A stretch of 64,000 nucleotides of DNA from Pseudomonadota bacterium (GTDB taxonomy: Bacteria; Pseudomonadota; Alphaproteobacteria; Acetobacterales; Acetobacteraceae). Location: contig JAKADX010000015.1 in NCBI GenBank assembly GCA_021818505.1, positions 1-64,000 on the forward strand, written 5' to 3'. The position numbers and the translations under genes were made by a program. The notes under the pieces were generated by a model. That model was not told the DNA's origin. It worked only from the letters and a program-made list of their open reading frames with translations, and did not search any database. Below are positions 24,634 to 34,101 of this stretch, piece by piece. Numbering within the stretch: position 1 is the first letter of the stretch; the number at the start of each line of letters is the position of its first letter.

Positions 24634-26424
24634 ATGGCGCGGATGAAGGGCGGAGAACTGATCGGAGAGTTCCTGCATAGGGAGGGGATCGAGCACGTCT
24701 TCGGCATCTGCGGCCACGGCAATGTCGGAATGCTCGACGTGCTGTACGGGATGCGCGACCGCATCACCCTGGTCTCGCCGCGCCATGAGCAGACGGCCGG
24801 GCACATGGCCGATGCCTATTTCCGGGTGAAGCACCGTCCGGCGGCGACTCTCACGTCCTGCGGGCCGGGCTCGGCCAATCTGGTGATGGCGCTGGCCAAT
24901 GCCTATGCCGATTCCTCGGCCGTGCTGGCGCTGACCGCCAACGTGCCTACGCAGCAGTTCAACCGCGGCCCGTTCCAGGAGCTGTACCGGCAGAAGGAAG
25001 CCGATTTTCCCTCCGTCCTGCGCCCGGTGGTCAAACGCAGCTTCCAGCCGACCCGGGTGGAGATGCTGCCCTCCGCGCTGCGGCTCGCCGCCGACACCAT
25101 GCTGGGCGGGCGGCCGGGGCCGGTGCAGGTCGATATCCCGTTCAACCTGTTCCAGGAGGACGGCGATCTGGCGGTTGAGGCCAGCAGCGCCGGCCGCACC
25201 GCGCGCCGTGGCGGCGCCGCGCCCGAGGACGTGGCCGAGGCAGCGACGCGCCTGCTCGCCGCCCGCCGCCCGGTACTGTTTGTCGGCCACGGCGTGACGC
25301 TCGCCGAGGCCGGGGCGGAACTGGTGGCGCTGGCGGAGCGGCTGTGCATTCCGGTGATCGCCTCGCCGAATGGCATGGGCTGCATGCCGATGAGCCATGC
25401 GCTCTCGCTCGGGTTCATCGGCCGCAACGGTGTCTATGCCGCCAACCAGGCCGGCCGCCACGCGGACCTCGTGCTCGCCATCGGCGCGCGCTTCGACGAC
25501 CGCTCCGCCTCTTCCTGGATCGAAGGCTATTCTTGGAATTTTCCCGACTGCGCGCTGGTGCAGGTGGACGTGGACGTGACCGAGATCGGCCGCAACTATG
25601 CCGTCGATCTCGGCATCGTCGCCGATGCGCGGGTCTTCGTGCGGCAGTTGCTGGGCGAGATCGACGCGCGCGGCGCGGCCGCGCCGGAGCGGCGTGAATG
25701 GCTGGCGATGATCGAAGCCTGGCGGGCGGAGTGGGACGCGTTCGTGCGACCCAACTTCGCGATCGACACCACACCGCTGCGGCCGGAACCGATCGTGGCC
25801 GCGGTGCGGCGCGTGCTGCCGGACGATGCAATCATCTCGCTCGACTCCGGCGTGCACCACAACTGGTTCATGCAGTTCTGGGAGGCGCGGCGGCCGCAGA
25901 CCATGCTGAATGCCTGGGGGTTTTCCGCCATGGGGTTCGGCGTCAGCGGCATTCTCGGCGCCAAGTTGGCAGCCCCCGACCGTGTTTGCGTCTCGATCTG
26001 CGGCGACGGCGGATTTACCATGACGCCGCACGTACTCTGCACCGCCGTCGAATACGACATCCCCTGCATCTGGCTGATCTGGAACAATTTCGCCTGGGGC
26101 GCCATCCGCGACATCCAGTACGGTCTGTTCGCGGGCCGTGAGCACGGCACCGCCTTCTACAGCGGCGAGAACCGCGCACCGTACAACCCGGATTTCGCGG
26201 CGCTCGCGCGGGCGCACGGCGTGGCCGGCGTCACCGTGACGCATATTGCCGACCTTGCCCCGGCGCTGGAGGCGGCGATCGCCGCAAACAAGCCGTGCGT
26301 GCTGGACGTGCATGTCGATGCCAATGTCCGCCCGCCCGCGACCGGCACGTGGGCGCTGCCGCCGATCCCGCACAAGGAGCCGGTGTTCGGCCGCCGCCTC
26401 ACCGCCGCGGAGCGTGTCGCCTGA
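24634..26424 (+). CDS. Thiamine-diphosphate-dependent enzyme (acetolactate synthase-like)
   Basis: A 596-residue three-domain ThDP enzyme. The N-terminal PYR domain has GGELIGEFLHREGIEHVFGICG and the cofactor-activating Glu region (SPRHEQTAGHMADAYFR); a central domain (about 205-340) follows; the PP domain has GDGGFTMTPHVLCTAVEYD with Asn downstream in WLIWNNFAWG (GDG at about 457). The family includes acetolactate synthase, glyoxylate carboligase, oxalyl-CoA decarboxylase and benzoylformate decarboxylase; no specific match is evident. The ATG follows GGAGAGG. It leads a four-gene operon with a cupin, a flavoprotein and a TIM-barrel enzyme, so it is probably not the biosynthetic IlvB; no small subunit gene is present. 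Confidence 0.88.
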   Translation: MARMKGGELIGEFLHREGIEHVFGICGHGNVGMLDVLYGMRDRITLVSPRHEQTAGHMADAYFRVKHRPAATLTSCGPGSANLVMALANAYADSSAVLALTANVPTQQFNRGPFQELYRQKEADFPSVLRPVVKRSFQPTRVEMLPSALRLAADTMLGGRPGPVQVDIPFNLFQEDGDLAVEASSAGRTARRGGAAPEDVAEAATRLLAARRPVLFVGHGVTLAEAGAELVALAERLCIPVIASPNGMGCMPMSHALSLGFIGRNGVYAANQAGRHADLVLAIGARFDDRSASSWIEGYSWNFPDCALVQVDVDVTEIGRNYAVDLGIVADARVFVRQLLGEIDARGAAAPERREWLAMIEAWRAEWDAFVRPNFAIDTTPLRPEPIVAAVRRVLPDDAIISLDSGVHHNWFMQFWEARRPQTMLNAWGFSAMGFGVSGILGAKLAAPDRVCVSICGDGGFTMTPHVLCTAVEYDIPCIWLIWNNFAWGAIRDIQYGLFAGREHGTAFYSGENRAPYNPDFAALARAHGVAGVTVTHIADLAPALEAAIAANKPCVLDVHVDANVRPPATGTWALPPIPHKEPVFGRRLTAAERVA

Positions 26425-26446
26425 CGCCGGCAGGGAGGGTTTCGTC

Positions 26447-26812
26447 ATGTTCGAAAAGAACGGCGCCAGCATTCGCAACATCGCCGAGGTGATGTGGGAG
26501 ACGCCGCCCGCGCATTACGACGCGCACAGCAAGATGCTGGTCACACCGGCGACCAGCGCCAGCCGGCGCTTCGACCACCGCATCTCCTCCTATCAGCCCA
26601 AGGGCTATGTCGCCCCGCACAGACACAAGGTGCAGGAGCAGATCTATCACGTGCTCGATGGCGAGGGGCTGATGGAGATCGACGGGGAGCGCGTCGTGGT
26701 GCGTCGCCACGACTGCATCTTCCTGCCGCCCGGCGTTGAGCACGCGATCTACAACACCGGCTTGCAGGATCTGGTGTTCCTGGTCATCACCACGCCGCCC
26801 ACGGATGAGTGA
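26447..26812 (+). CDS. Single-domain cupin protein
   Basis: A 121-residue cupin. Both metal-binding motifs are present: PHRHKVQEQIYHVLDGEG (motif 1 His-x-His and Glu) and PPGVEHAIYNTG (motif 2 His). Such proteins are small metal-dependent isomerases, dioxygenases or sugar-binding regulators. It begins 22 bases after the ThDP gene with GGGAGGG upstream, and its end overlaps the flavoprotein gene by eight bases, so it is part of the operon and may handle an intermediate of that pathway. Confidence 0.88.
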   Translation: MFEKNGASIRNIAEVMWETPPAHYDAHSKMLVTPATSASRRFDHRISSYQPKGYVAPHRHKVQEQIYHVLDGEGLMEIDGERVVVRRHDCIFLPPGVEHAIYNTGLQDLVFLVITTPPTDE

Positions 26813-28508
26813 CGACGCCGGCGCCTGCGACGTCGTCGTGATCGGCGCGGGCGCGGGCGGCATGACCGCGGCGGCGGTCGCGGCGGCCGAGGGACAGCGC
26901 GTGCTGCTGATTGAAAAGACCGGGCAGGTCGGCGGCACCACCGCGTGGTCCGGCGGCATGGTATGGATTCCCGCCAACAGCAGGATGGCGTCGGTCGGCC
27001 TGCACGACAGCCCGCAGGCGGCACGTGCCTATCTCGCCGCCACCGTGCCGGAGGCAGAAGGCGCCGCGCTGCGCGAGACCTTCCTGGCGCGCGGCGAGGA
27101 AGCCATCGCGTATCTGGAAGCGCGCACCGCGCTGCGGCTGCAACCGGTGCGTGCCTATCCCGACTATTACTCCGACCGGCCGGGTGCCACGCCGGGCGGA
27201 CGGGCGCTGGAGCCATGCGCCTTTGACGGACGGTTGCTCGGCGCGGACTTTGCCCGGCTGCGTGCGCCGCTGCCGGAATTCACGCTGTTTGGCGGCATGA
27301 TGGTGAACCGGGCCGACATCCCGCACCTGCGCCGCATGTTCCGCTCAGGCCGCTCCGCCGCCGTGGCGGCGCGGCTGCTGGCACGGCACGCGACGGAACG
27401 GGTGCGCGCGCCGCGCGGCACCACGCTGCACCTGGGCAACGCGCTCGCGGCGCGGCTCTATCGCTCGGTGCTCGACCTGGGCGTGACGGTGATGTTCGAC
27501 GCCGCGGTGACGGCACTTGCGACCGAGCGTGGCCGCGTTCTCGGTGCCACGATCCGAACGGGGAACGGCCTGCGGCACGTGACCGCGCGCCGCGGTGTGG
27601 TGCTGGCGACCGGTGGATTCTCGCATGACGCGGCGCTGCGGCAGGCGTATTTCCCCTCCGCCGCTGGCGCGATTTCGGCCGCCGCGCCGGGCAGCGCGGG
27701 CGACGGCGTGCGCCTCGGTCTCGCCGCTGGGGGATCGTTGGGGACCGGGTTGGCGAGCACGGCGTTCTGGGTGCCTGCCTCGGTGTTCCGCCGCGACGAC
27801 GGCAGCGTCGGCGTGTATCCGCACACCGTCACCGACCGAGCCAAGCCCGGCGTGATCGCGGTGAACGGAGGTGGCCGGCGCTTCGTCAACGAGGCGCTGT
27901 CGTACCACGAACTCGTGCTGGCGATGCTGCGCGACGGCAGCGCCGCCACGTCGTGCCACCTGATCTGCGACCGTGAGTTCCTCTGGCGCTATGGGCTGGG
28001 GCGCGTGCGCCCGTTCACGCTGCGGCTGCGCCCGTATCTCGCGACAGGCTATCTGACCCGGGCGGCGAGCATCGCGGCGCTGGCGACGGCGCTGCGCCTC
28101 GATCCCGCCTCGTTGGTGCGGACCGTTGCGACATACAATGCCGGAGCGCGCGCGGGGCAAGACCCGGAATTCGGGCGTGGCGGCACGCTGTATGAGCGGC
28201 ACATGGGCGATCCCGCGCACTGGCCCAATCCCTGCGTGGCGCCGATCCTGCGCGCGCCGTTCTACGCGCTCGCGCTGCATCCGGCAGATCTCGGCACCGC
28301 TGCCGGCCTGGTCACGAACGCGCAGGCGCAGGTGGTGCGGGCGGACGGGGCGCCGATTCCCGGGCTCTATGCCTGCGGAAACGATATGAACGCCATCATG
28401 AACGGACACTATCCCGGGCCCGGAATCACGCTCGGTCCAGCCCTGATCTTCGGCTACATTGCCGGCCGGCACCTCGCCGGACAGCCGGCAGCGGAGGCGG
28501 GACGATGA
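26805..28508 (+). CDS. FAD-dependent oxidoreductase (KstD/fumarate reductase flavoprotein family)
   Basis: A 567-residue FAD_binding_2 protein. The dinucleotide fold DVVVIGAGAGGMTAAAVAAAEGQRVLLIEK starts at residue 9 and continues into GGTTAWSGGMVWIP, typical of the 3-ketosteroid dehydrogenase group; the C-terminus has GLYACGNDMNAIMNGHYPGPGITLGPALIFGYIAGRHLA cut by family-typical glycines. These enzymes introduce or reduce carbon-carbon double bonds next to a carbonyl. No steroid genes lie nearby, so a steroid role is not supported. It overlaps the cupin and the TIM-barrel genes, indicating translational coupling. Confidence 0.88.
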   Translation: MSDDAGACDVVVIGAGAGGMTAAAVAAAEGQRVLLIEKTGQVGGTTAWSGGMVWIPANSRMASVGLHDSPQAARAYLAATVPEAEGAALRETFLARGEEAIAYLEARTALRLQPVRAYPDYYSDRPGATPGGRALEPCAFDGRLLGADFARLRAPLPEFTLFGGMMVNRADIPHLRRMFRSGRSAAVAARLLARHATERVRAPRGTTLHLGNALAARLYRSVLDLGVTVMFDAAVTALATERGRVLGATIRTGNGLRHVTARRGVVLATGGFSHDAALRQAYFPSAAGAISAAAPGSAGDGVRLGLAAGGSLGTGLASTAFWVPASVFRRDDGSVGVYPHTVTDRAKPGVIAVNGGGRRFVNEALSYHELVLAMLRDGSAATSCHLICDREFLWRYGLGRVRPFTLRLRPYLATGYLTRAASIAALATALRLDPASLVRTVATYNAGARAGQDPEFGRGGTLYERHMGDPAHWPNPCVAPILRAPFYALALHPADLGTAAGLVTNAQAQVVRADGAPIPGLYACGNDMNAIMNGHYPGPGITLGPALIFGYIAGRHLAGQPAAEAGR

Positions 28509-29323
28509 ACGACGTGGCGGCGCGGTTCGGCGTCAACACCTACGCCTATATCTACGAAAGCTCGGCCGCCGACTGCATGCGCCGGTTCGCTGAGCAGGGC
28601 TACGGCGCGACGGAACTGATGCTCTCGCCCGGGCATCTCTGGCCTTCCGAACTCGACGCGGCGGCGCGGCGGGAGCTGCGCGGGCTCGGCGAGACGCGGC
28701 TGCCCATCGCCACGCTGAACATGCCCAGCCTGGACATCAACATCGCGTCGAGCGCGGAGGAGGTGCGGGCCTATTCGCTTGCGCTGCTGACCGATTGCGT
28801 GCGCTGCGCGGGCGATGTCGGCGCCGGCGGCGTGGTCATCGGTCCGGGCAAGGCCAGCGCGCTGCGGCCGATGTCACGCGCACAGATGGTCGGCCATTTC
28901 CATCGCGCGCTGGACACGCTGGCGCCGGTCGCCCGCGCCGTCGGGACGCGGCTGCTGATCGAAAATGTCCCGTTCGCGTTCCTGCCAGCGGCCGACGAAC
29001 TGATGGCGGCAATCGACGCGCACGGCGATCCCGACATCCGCGCGATCTACGACTTCGCCAATGCGCATTTCATCGGCGAGGACCTGGCCGCCGGGCTGCG
29101 GCGGGTGCAGGCGCGACTCAGCTTAGTGCACGTGTCGGACACGACCCGCGCCGCCTATCGCCATGACCCGCTCGGGCAGGGCGATCTCGTCCTTGCCGGA
29201 TTGCCCGAGGTACTGGCGGAGGTGGGTTATCGTGAGCCGATCATGCTGGAGGTGATCTCCGCGACACCCGACGCCGACATCGCCGACAGCGCGCGGCGGA
29301 TGGCCGCAGCCGGGTTCGCCTGA
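28505..29323 (+). CDS. Xylose isomerase-like TIM-barrel protein (sugar phosphate isomerase/epimerase family)
   Basis: A 272-residue AP_endonuc_2/xylose-isomerase-like TIM barrel. Metal-site segments are visible: LLIENVPFAFLP (Glu), AIYDFANAHFIGEDL (Asp and His), SLVHVSDTTRAAYRHDPLGQGDL (His and Asp) and IMLEVIS (Glu). Members isomerise or epimerise sugars or act on sugar-like acids. It closes the operon, starting inside the flavoprotein stop (ATGA). A convergent hairpin follows directly. Confidence 0.86.
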   Translation: MNDVAARFGVNTYAYIYESSAADCMRRFAEQGYGATELMLSPGHLWPSELDAAARRELRGLGETRLPIATLNMPSLDINIASSAEEVRAYSLALLTDCVRCAGDVGAGGVVIGPGKASALRPMSRAQMVGHFHRALDTLAPVARAVGTRLLIENVPFAFLPAADELMAAIDAHGDPDIRAIYDFANAHFIGEDLAAGLRRVQARLSLVHVSDTTRAAYRHDPLGQGDLVLAGLPEVLAEVGYREPIMLEVISATPDADIADSARRMAAAGFA

Positions 29324-29340
29324 AGTCCGGCCGGTGGCCG

Positions 29341-29359
29341 GGCGGCACGCTATGCCGCC
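29341..29359. terminator. Convergent terminator hairpin
   Basis: GGCGGCA and TGCCGCC form perfect seven-base arms around CGCTA between the TIM-barrel gene and the yhaN-like gene, whose stop codon lies in the loop and arm. It probably serves both directions; there is no T-tract. Confidence 0.55.
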
Positions 29360-32300
29360 GTGACCGTCGTGCCGGCGGGCAGGCGCAGCACCGGCGCGAT
29401 GCCGTCTTCCTCGGCCATGGCGGCGATGTGGGCGTGGTGGGTGAACAGGATGGTCTGCGTGTGCGGTCCGCCTGCCGCCAGTACGCGCAGCGCCGCGCGC
29501 GCCCGGCGGTCGTCGAAATTGACCAGAAGGTCGTCGGCGATCAGCGGCAATGACTCGCCCGTACCGGCCTCGCCCGCGATTGCTGCGAGCCGCAGCGCCA
29601 GATAGAGCTGGTCGCGCGTGCCGTCGCTCAGTCGCTCCACCGCGCAGGAGCCGCCGTCGCCGCGCACCGCTGTGACCAGCGGGTCGCCTTTGTCGTCGGC
29701 ATCGACATCGAGCCGAACATAGCGGCCCTCGGTGAGGTCCGCGAACAGCGCGCCGGCGCGCGCCAGCAGCGGCCCTTGCGAGCGGCGGCGGAACCGCTCG
29801 ATACCGGCGTTGAGCAGCGTCTGCGCCAGCCGCACGCGAACATAGCGCGCCGCCGCTTCCTCGGCCTGTGCCAGCGCGTCGCGCATCGCCTGGGCTGCCT
29901 CGGGTGCGTCGTGGCCGCGCTCCATCGCGGCAAGCTCGGCGCGCAGGACAGCGAGCCGTCCGCTGCGCACATCCGACTCGGTCGCCATGTCGGCGAGCCG
30001 CCGGTCGATCTCGGCGATGCGCGGACGCAGCGAGTCGGGGTCGATGTCCGCGGCCTCCGCGTCGAGTTCGGCACGCGACTTTCCCTCACCGAGCCGGTGC
30101 AGTTCGGTTTCGCGCTCGCGGATGCGCTGCGCGAGCGCGGCATGCGCGGCGGCGCGTCGGATGGCCTCCTGCAACGCGGCATCATCGGCGGCGCCGGCGA
30201 GGCGGCGAAGGGCGGCGAGAGTTGACTCCGCCACATCGTGCTGATGTTCCAGCGCGGCGACGCGGGCCGCAGATTTCTGCGCAAACGCGTCGAGTTCGCG
30301 CCGTCGCGCGTCGGCCTTGCGCGCCGCGTCCAGCCGGGCAGCGAGGCTGCGCACCGCCTCGTGCGGCCCGGCCGGGTCGAGGTCGGGGGCGACGCGGGCC
30401 ACCAAGGCCGTCACCGCTTCCGCATCGGCGCGCACGGCCAGCGTCATCTGCTCGATGCGGTTGCGCGCGGCGCGCCACTGATCGGCCAGCCGGTCGATTT
30501 CCGCCCAGAGTTGCAGCGCCAGCTTGGCGCTTTCGACCGGCGCGTCGGGCCGGAGCGCCAGCGGTGCTGTCGCCGCGCGCCACGTCTCCCACCACGCGGT
30601 CAGCGCCGCCTCGACTTTCTGCGTCTGGATACGCTGCTTTGCTGCCTCGGCCTCCGCCGTGGCGAGTTCCTTTTGCGCAGCCGTCCAGGCTGCATAGGCC
30701 GTTTCGCGCGCCGCGCAGACCCGTTCGGCAGAGTCGAGCAGCGCGGCCAGTCGGCCGCCGTGCGGGGCGGCTTCCTCCGGCAGCAGTGCGGCCAGCGCGG
30801 CCGAGACGCTCGCGTGGCGGGCGGCCAGCGCGCCGCAACGCCGCTGCGCTTCCTGCACCGCGAGCCGCTTCGACAGCACTTCCTCCCGCCGGCGCAGCCA
30901 GTCGCGCATCGAGTCCGGGTCGGACGCAATCACGCCCGCCGGGCGCCACAGGGCCGCCCAGTCCGCCCGTGCCGCGTCGCGCGCCGCCACGGCCGCCTGC
31001 TCCGCCACCGCGTCGTGGGTCCGCAGCACCCGCTCCTGCGCGTCGCGGGCGCGCGCTTTGTCATAGGCGACCACCCGCGCAAGGTCGCCCGCACGGTGGT
31101 CGGCGAGCGCGTCGGCGGCGTGGAGCAGCGCCTCGAACGTCGCCGGCAGCGCGCTCGCTTCGCCCAGATCAGCCAGTTCCTCCGGCGAGGGAGCCGCGCC
31201 GCCTTCGATGTGCCGGCGGCGCAACAGCCGCCAGGCGCGGTCGCGCCGGTCACGTGCCGCGCTGATCGCCGCCTCGGTCGGCACCTCGCCGGTGGCGAGA
31301 TAACCCTGCAATTCCGCCGCGATCTCGACCAGGGCTTCGTCGCGGCGGGCGATCGCGTCGCGGGCGACTCGCAGTGCGGCCTCGGCGGCGCGCAGCCGGT
31401 CGGCGGCGGCCGCAAGATCGGAGTCGAGGGGAACGGGGGCGGCGGCGAGCGCGTCGGCGGTGCTGTCCCAGAGCGGCAGCGCGGCCAGCGCAGTCGCCAG
31501 CGCCGCACTCGCCGCCGCCAGCACCCGCGCTGCCTCGTCCCGCTCGGCATCCAGCCGGCCTTCGGCGCGGGCGGCCGTGATCGCCGCACGCAGCTCGGCG
31601 AAGGGCGGCGGTTCGGGCAGCGTGGCCACCCGCGCCGCCGCCGCAACCACCGCGCGGGCGGCGTCATCGGCAGCCGCCTCGGCGTCCTGGCGGCGCGTGG
31701 CAAGCCGGTCGTAGGCACTCGCAGCGCGTGCCACCGCGTCACGGGCCAGCGCATCGGGGATCCGGGCGACCAGGGCGTGCGGGTCGTCGGCCCGGCCGAG
31801 CCGCTGTGCCGCGTCCTGCAATGCCCGAGCGGCCTGCGCCTCGGCAACGCGCTGCGGTTCGCGCTCGCGCTCGGCGGCCTGGACGCGGCTGCGGTCGGCA
31901 GCAAGCGCGTCGATCGCCGCGCCCTCCGCCAGCAGCGCCGCGTCGATCACCAGCGCGTCGCGTTCGGTGCGCAGCGCTGCGGCCTCCAGGCGTTCGCGCT
32001 CAAGGTCGTGCGCGGCGCGCTCGCTCGCAGTGCGGGCGTCGCGCCATTGTGCTTCGGCGTCCGGCGGCAGCGACGGCACGTCGCCGAGAGCGGCAAGCTC
32101 CGGCAGGTCGCGCGCCAACGCCGCGCGCGCGGGGGCGGTGGCCTCGATGCGGGCGAGGCGGGCGCGCTCGGCGTGCAGCGCGCGCGCTTCGCCGGCGGCG
32201 GCATCGCGGTCGGCGACCAGCCGCTCCGCCTCGTCCCGCGCGCGCGCGAACGCCGCCGGCGGCACGATCCGCGCCTCCACCCGCTCGCGCTCCGTCTTGA

Positions 32301-32862
32301 AAGTGTCCACCGCGACGTGGAAGACGCGGCGTCCGTGCCGCGTGCCGAACAGCCGTCCGGCCTCCTCGCCCAGGCGGTCGGCCAGCGCGCGCAGGCCGGT
32401 CAGGCCGGTACGCGCCTGCAGAATGCTCTCGCTCAGGTCGCCGCGCCCTTGCAGGATCGCCTGCCCGCCCGCGCGCAGTGCCGCGCCGTCGAGGCCGAAC
32501 ACCCGCCCGAACCGCTCGCGCGTCACGCCGCCGAGCAGGGCGGCCAGCGCGCTTTCCGCCATCGGCCGGCCGTCAGCGTCGAGCAGGTCGTTCTGGTTGC
32601 GCTTGATGCGGACGAACAGCCGCTCGCGCCCGTCCTCGCCGCGCAGGCCGATCGTCACGCGCAGGTCGCGGGTGGCGTGCACGAAGGCGTAGGGCGTGAC
32701 GTGCGGGAAGCCGAACAGGGCGTCGCCGACGGCAGCCAGCGTGGTCGATTTGCCCGCCTCGTTCGGCCCCAGCACGACATGCAGGCCGGAGTCAGGCGGG
32801 AAGGCGAGCGCGAGGTCGCTCAGATGCCCGTAACGGTCCAGGACGAGGCGGGTGATCCTCAT
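29350..32862 (-). CDS. YhaN-like SMC/SbcC-type ATPase
   Basis: A 1170-residue protein with SMC-like layout: the N-terminal ATPase half MRITRLVLDRYGHLSDLALAF and Walker A GPNEAGKSTTLAAVGDALFG (about 32-51), a very long Ala/Arg/Glu-rich coiled coil (about 170-1000), and the C-terminal half with signature-like RLSDGTRDQLYLALRLAAIAG, Walker B LPLIADDLLVNFDD and the H-loop ILFTHH. It resembles Bacillus YhaN, which pairs with YhaO in DNA end processing, more than SbcC (shorter hook region, no obvious CxxC). It overlaps the nuclease-like gene by four bases, fixing the start at 32862. Confidence 0.88.
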   Translation of the reverse strand: MRITRLVLDRYGHLSDLALAFPPDSGLHVVLGPNEAGKSTTLAAVGDALFGFPHVTPYAFVHATRDLRVTIGLRGEDGRERLFVRIKRNQNDLLDADGRPMAESALAALLGGVTRERFGRVFGLDGAALRAGGQAILQGRGDLSESILQARTGLTGLRALADRLGEEAGRLFGTRHGRRVFHVAVDTFKTERERVEARIVPPAAFARARDEAERLVADRDAAAGEARALHAERARLARIEATAPARAALARDLPELAALGDVPSLPPDAEAQWRDARTASERAAHDLERERLEAAALRTERDALVIDAALLAEGAAIDALAADRSRVQAAEREREPQRVAEAQAARALQDAAQRLGRADDPHALVARIPDALARDAVARAASAYDRLATRRQDAEAAADDAARAVVAAAARVATLPEPPPFAELRAAITAARAEGRLDAERDEAARVLAAASAALATALAALPLWDSTADALAAAPVPLDSDLAAAADRLRAAEAALRVARDAIARRDEALVEIAAELQGYLATGEVPTEAAISAARDRRDRAWRLLRRRHIEGGAAPSPEELADLGEASALPATFEALLHAADALADHRAGDLARVVAYDKARARDAQERVLRTHDAVAEQAAVAARDAARADWAALWRPAGVIASDPDSMRDWLRRREEVLSKRLAVQEAQRRCGALAARHASVSAALAALLPEEAAPHGGRLAALLDSAERVCAARETAYAAWTAAQKELATAEAEAAKQRIQTQKVEAALTAWWETWRAATAPLALRPDAPVESAKLALQLWAEIDRLADQWRAARNRIEQMTLAVRADAEAVTALVARVAPDLDPAGPHEAVRSLAARLDAARKADARRRELDAFAQKSAARVAALEHQHDVAESTLAALRRLAGAADDAALQEAIRRAAAHAALAQRIRERETELHRLGEGKSRAELDAEAADIDPDSLRPRIAEIDRRLADMATESDVRSGRLAVLRAELAAMERGHDAPEAAQAMRDALAQAEEAAARYVRVRLAQTLLNAGIERFRRRSQGPLLARAGALFADLTEGRYVRLDVDADDKGDPLVTAVRGDGGSCAVERLSDGTRDQLYLALRLAAIAGEAGTGESLPLIADDLLVNFDDRRARAALRVLAAGGPHTQTILFTHHAHIAAMAEEDGIAPVLRLPAGTTVTAA

Positions 32863-34100
32863 GCGCCGCCCGCCAACATCCGGGCCACCATCTGCCATGC
32901 GTCCGGCGCGAGCGCACGCAGCGCCTCCGCCGTCTGGGGCAGGTCGGGCGGCGGCTGGTTCGCCAGGCGAGGCATTTGTGCAGCGAGGTTGCGGAAATCG
33001 GCGAGCAGCCGTTCCGTGGCGTCGGGATCGTCGAGCGCCGCGGCGAAGGCGGCCGCAAGCTCCGCCATGCCGTCGCCACCCTCGGGCGCCACGGCCGGCG
33101 GCGCGGTGGCGAGGCGGACCCGCTCGATATGCAGATCGCCGCTGATCGCGGCGGCGGCTGCGCGGCACTCGGCGTCCAGCGCCTCCTCATCGCCGAGCAG
33201 CGCGCCGTGCAGGGGCGTCGCACCCCGGAGCACCACGCGCGCGATCAGCGGCCGGCCCTCGGCGCCCGCCTCGGCGTCGGCCAGCGCGAAACGGATGCGT
33301 GCCGCCAGTTCCGCGCGCGTCTGCGCGCCGGCGGCGTCCACCGGCACATGCGCCCAGCGCAGCACGTCGGTCGCGTGGGCGGTCAGGCCGACGACGCGGC
33401 CGTCTTCGACCTCGACCAGCGTGCAGCCCTTGGCGCCGGTTTCGCGGATGCTGCGGCCCTGAATGTTGCCGGGAAACACGACGTAGGGCTGTTCGTGCAG
33501 CACGCGGCGGTCGTGGATGTGGCCGAGCGCCCAGTAGTCGTAGCCGCGCGCGGCCAGCCCGGCGGCGGTGCAGGGCGCGTAGGTGGCGTGCGGGCCGGGA
33601 TCGTCTGCGGAGGTGTGCAGCACGCCGATATTCAGCCGGCCAGGCAGCGGATGCGGGTAGTCGCGCGACAAGTCCTCCGGCACGGCGCGATGGGGAAACG
33701 AGCGGCCATGCACCGCGACCCCGATCGCCTCAAGCCCGTGGAACGTCTCGGCACGGTGCGAGGAGAACTCATGGACGTTGGCCGGCAGCGTGAGCTGACG
33801 CGTGATATGGGAAGCGGCGTCGTGGTTGCCGCGCACGATCAGGCAGGGTCGTGCGAGGCGGCGCATCTCCTGCGCGAAGTGCAGGCCGGTGCTGAAATCC
33901 TTCCAGTCGTCGTCATAGAGGTCACCGGCAATGACGACGAAGGCCACGTCCTCGCGGATCGCGAGGTCGATGAGGTTGGCGAAGGCGCGGCGGGTGCAGT
34001 CGCGGGTGAGGTGCATCGGCACGCGGTCGCGCCGCGCCAGCCCCGCGAGCGGGCTGTCGAGATGAATGTCGGCGGCGTGCAGGAAACGGAACGATGTCAT
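32859..34100 (-). CDS. YhaO-like metallophosphoesterase (SbcD/Mre11-type nuclease)
   Basis: A 413-residue calcineurin-like phosphoesterase. All metal motifs are present: FLHAADIHLDSPL (Asp, His), VIAGDLYDDDW (Asp), LIVRGNHDAAS (Asn-His-Asp) and YWALGHIHDRR (His). It resembles Mre11/SbcD-type DNA exonucleases, and with the adjacent SMC-like ATPase it should form a two-subunit DNA-end-processing complex. The ATG at 34100 directly precedes TSFRFLHAADIHLDSP; it starts one base after the nagA stop, implying cotranscription with the amino-sugar genes. Confidence 0.9.
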   Translation of the reverse strand: MTSFRFLHAADIHLDSPLAGLARRDRVPMHLTRDCTRRAFANLIDLAIREDVAFVVIAGDLYDDDWKDFSTGLHFAQEMRRLARPCLIVRGNHDAASHITRQLTLPANVHEFSSHRAETFHGLEAIGVAVHGRSFPHRAVPEDLSRDYPHPLPGRLNIGVLHTSADDPGPHATYAPCTAAGLAARGYDYWALGHIHDRRVLHEQPYVVFPGNIQGRSIRETGAKGCTLVEVEDGRVVGLTAHATDVLRWAHVPVDAAGAQTRAELAARIRFALADAEAGAEGRPLIARVVLRGATPLHGALLGDEEALDAECRAAAAAISGDLHIERVRLATAPPAVAPEGGDGMAELAAAFAAALDDPDATERLLADFRNLAAQMPRLANQPPPDLPQTAEALRALAPDAWQMVARMLAGGA

Positions 34101-34101
34101 A

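Noticed and set aside
26805-28508. Steroid catabolism assigned from the KstD-like flavoprotein.
   Set aside because: No other steroid-degradation genes lie in the operon or window; the family covers many substrates.
30238-33462. A 1074-codon plus-strand frame opposite the YhaN-like gene.
   Set aside because: It mirrors the codon pattern of the minus-strand coiled-coil gene and has no independent ribosome site or motif.
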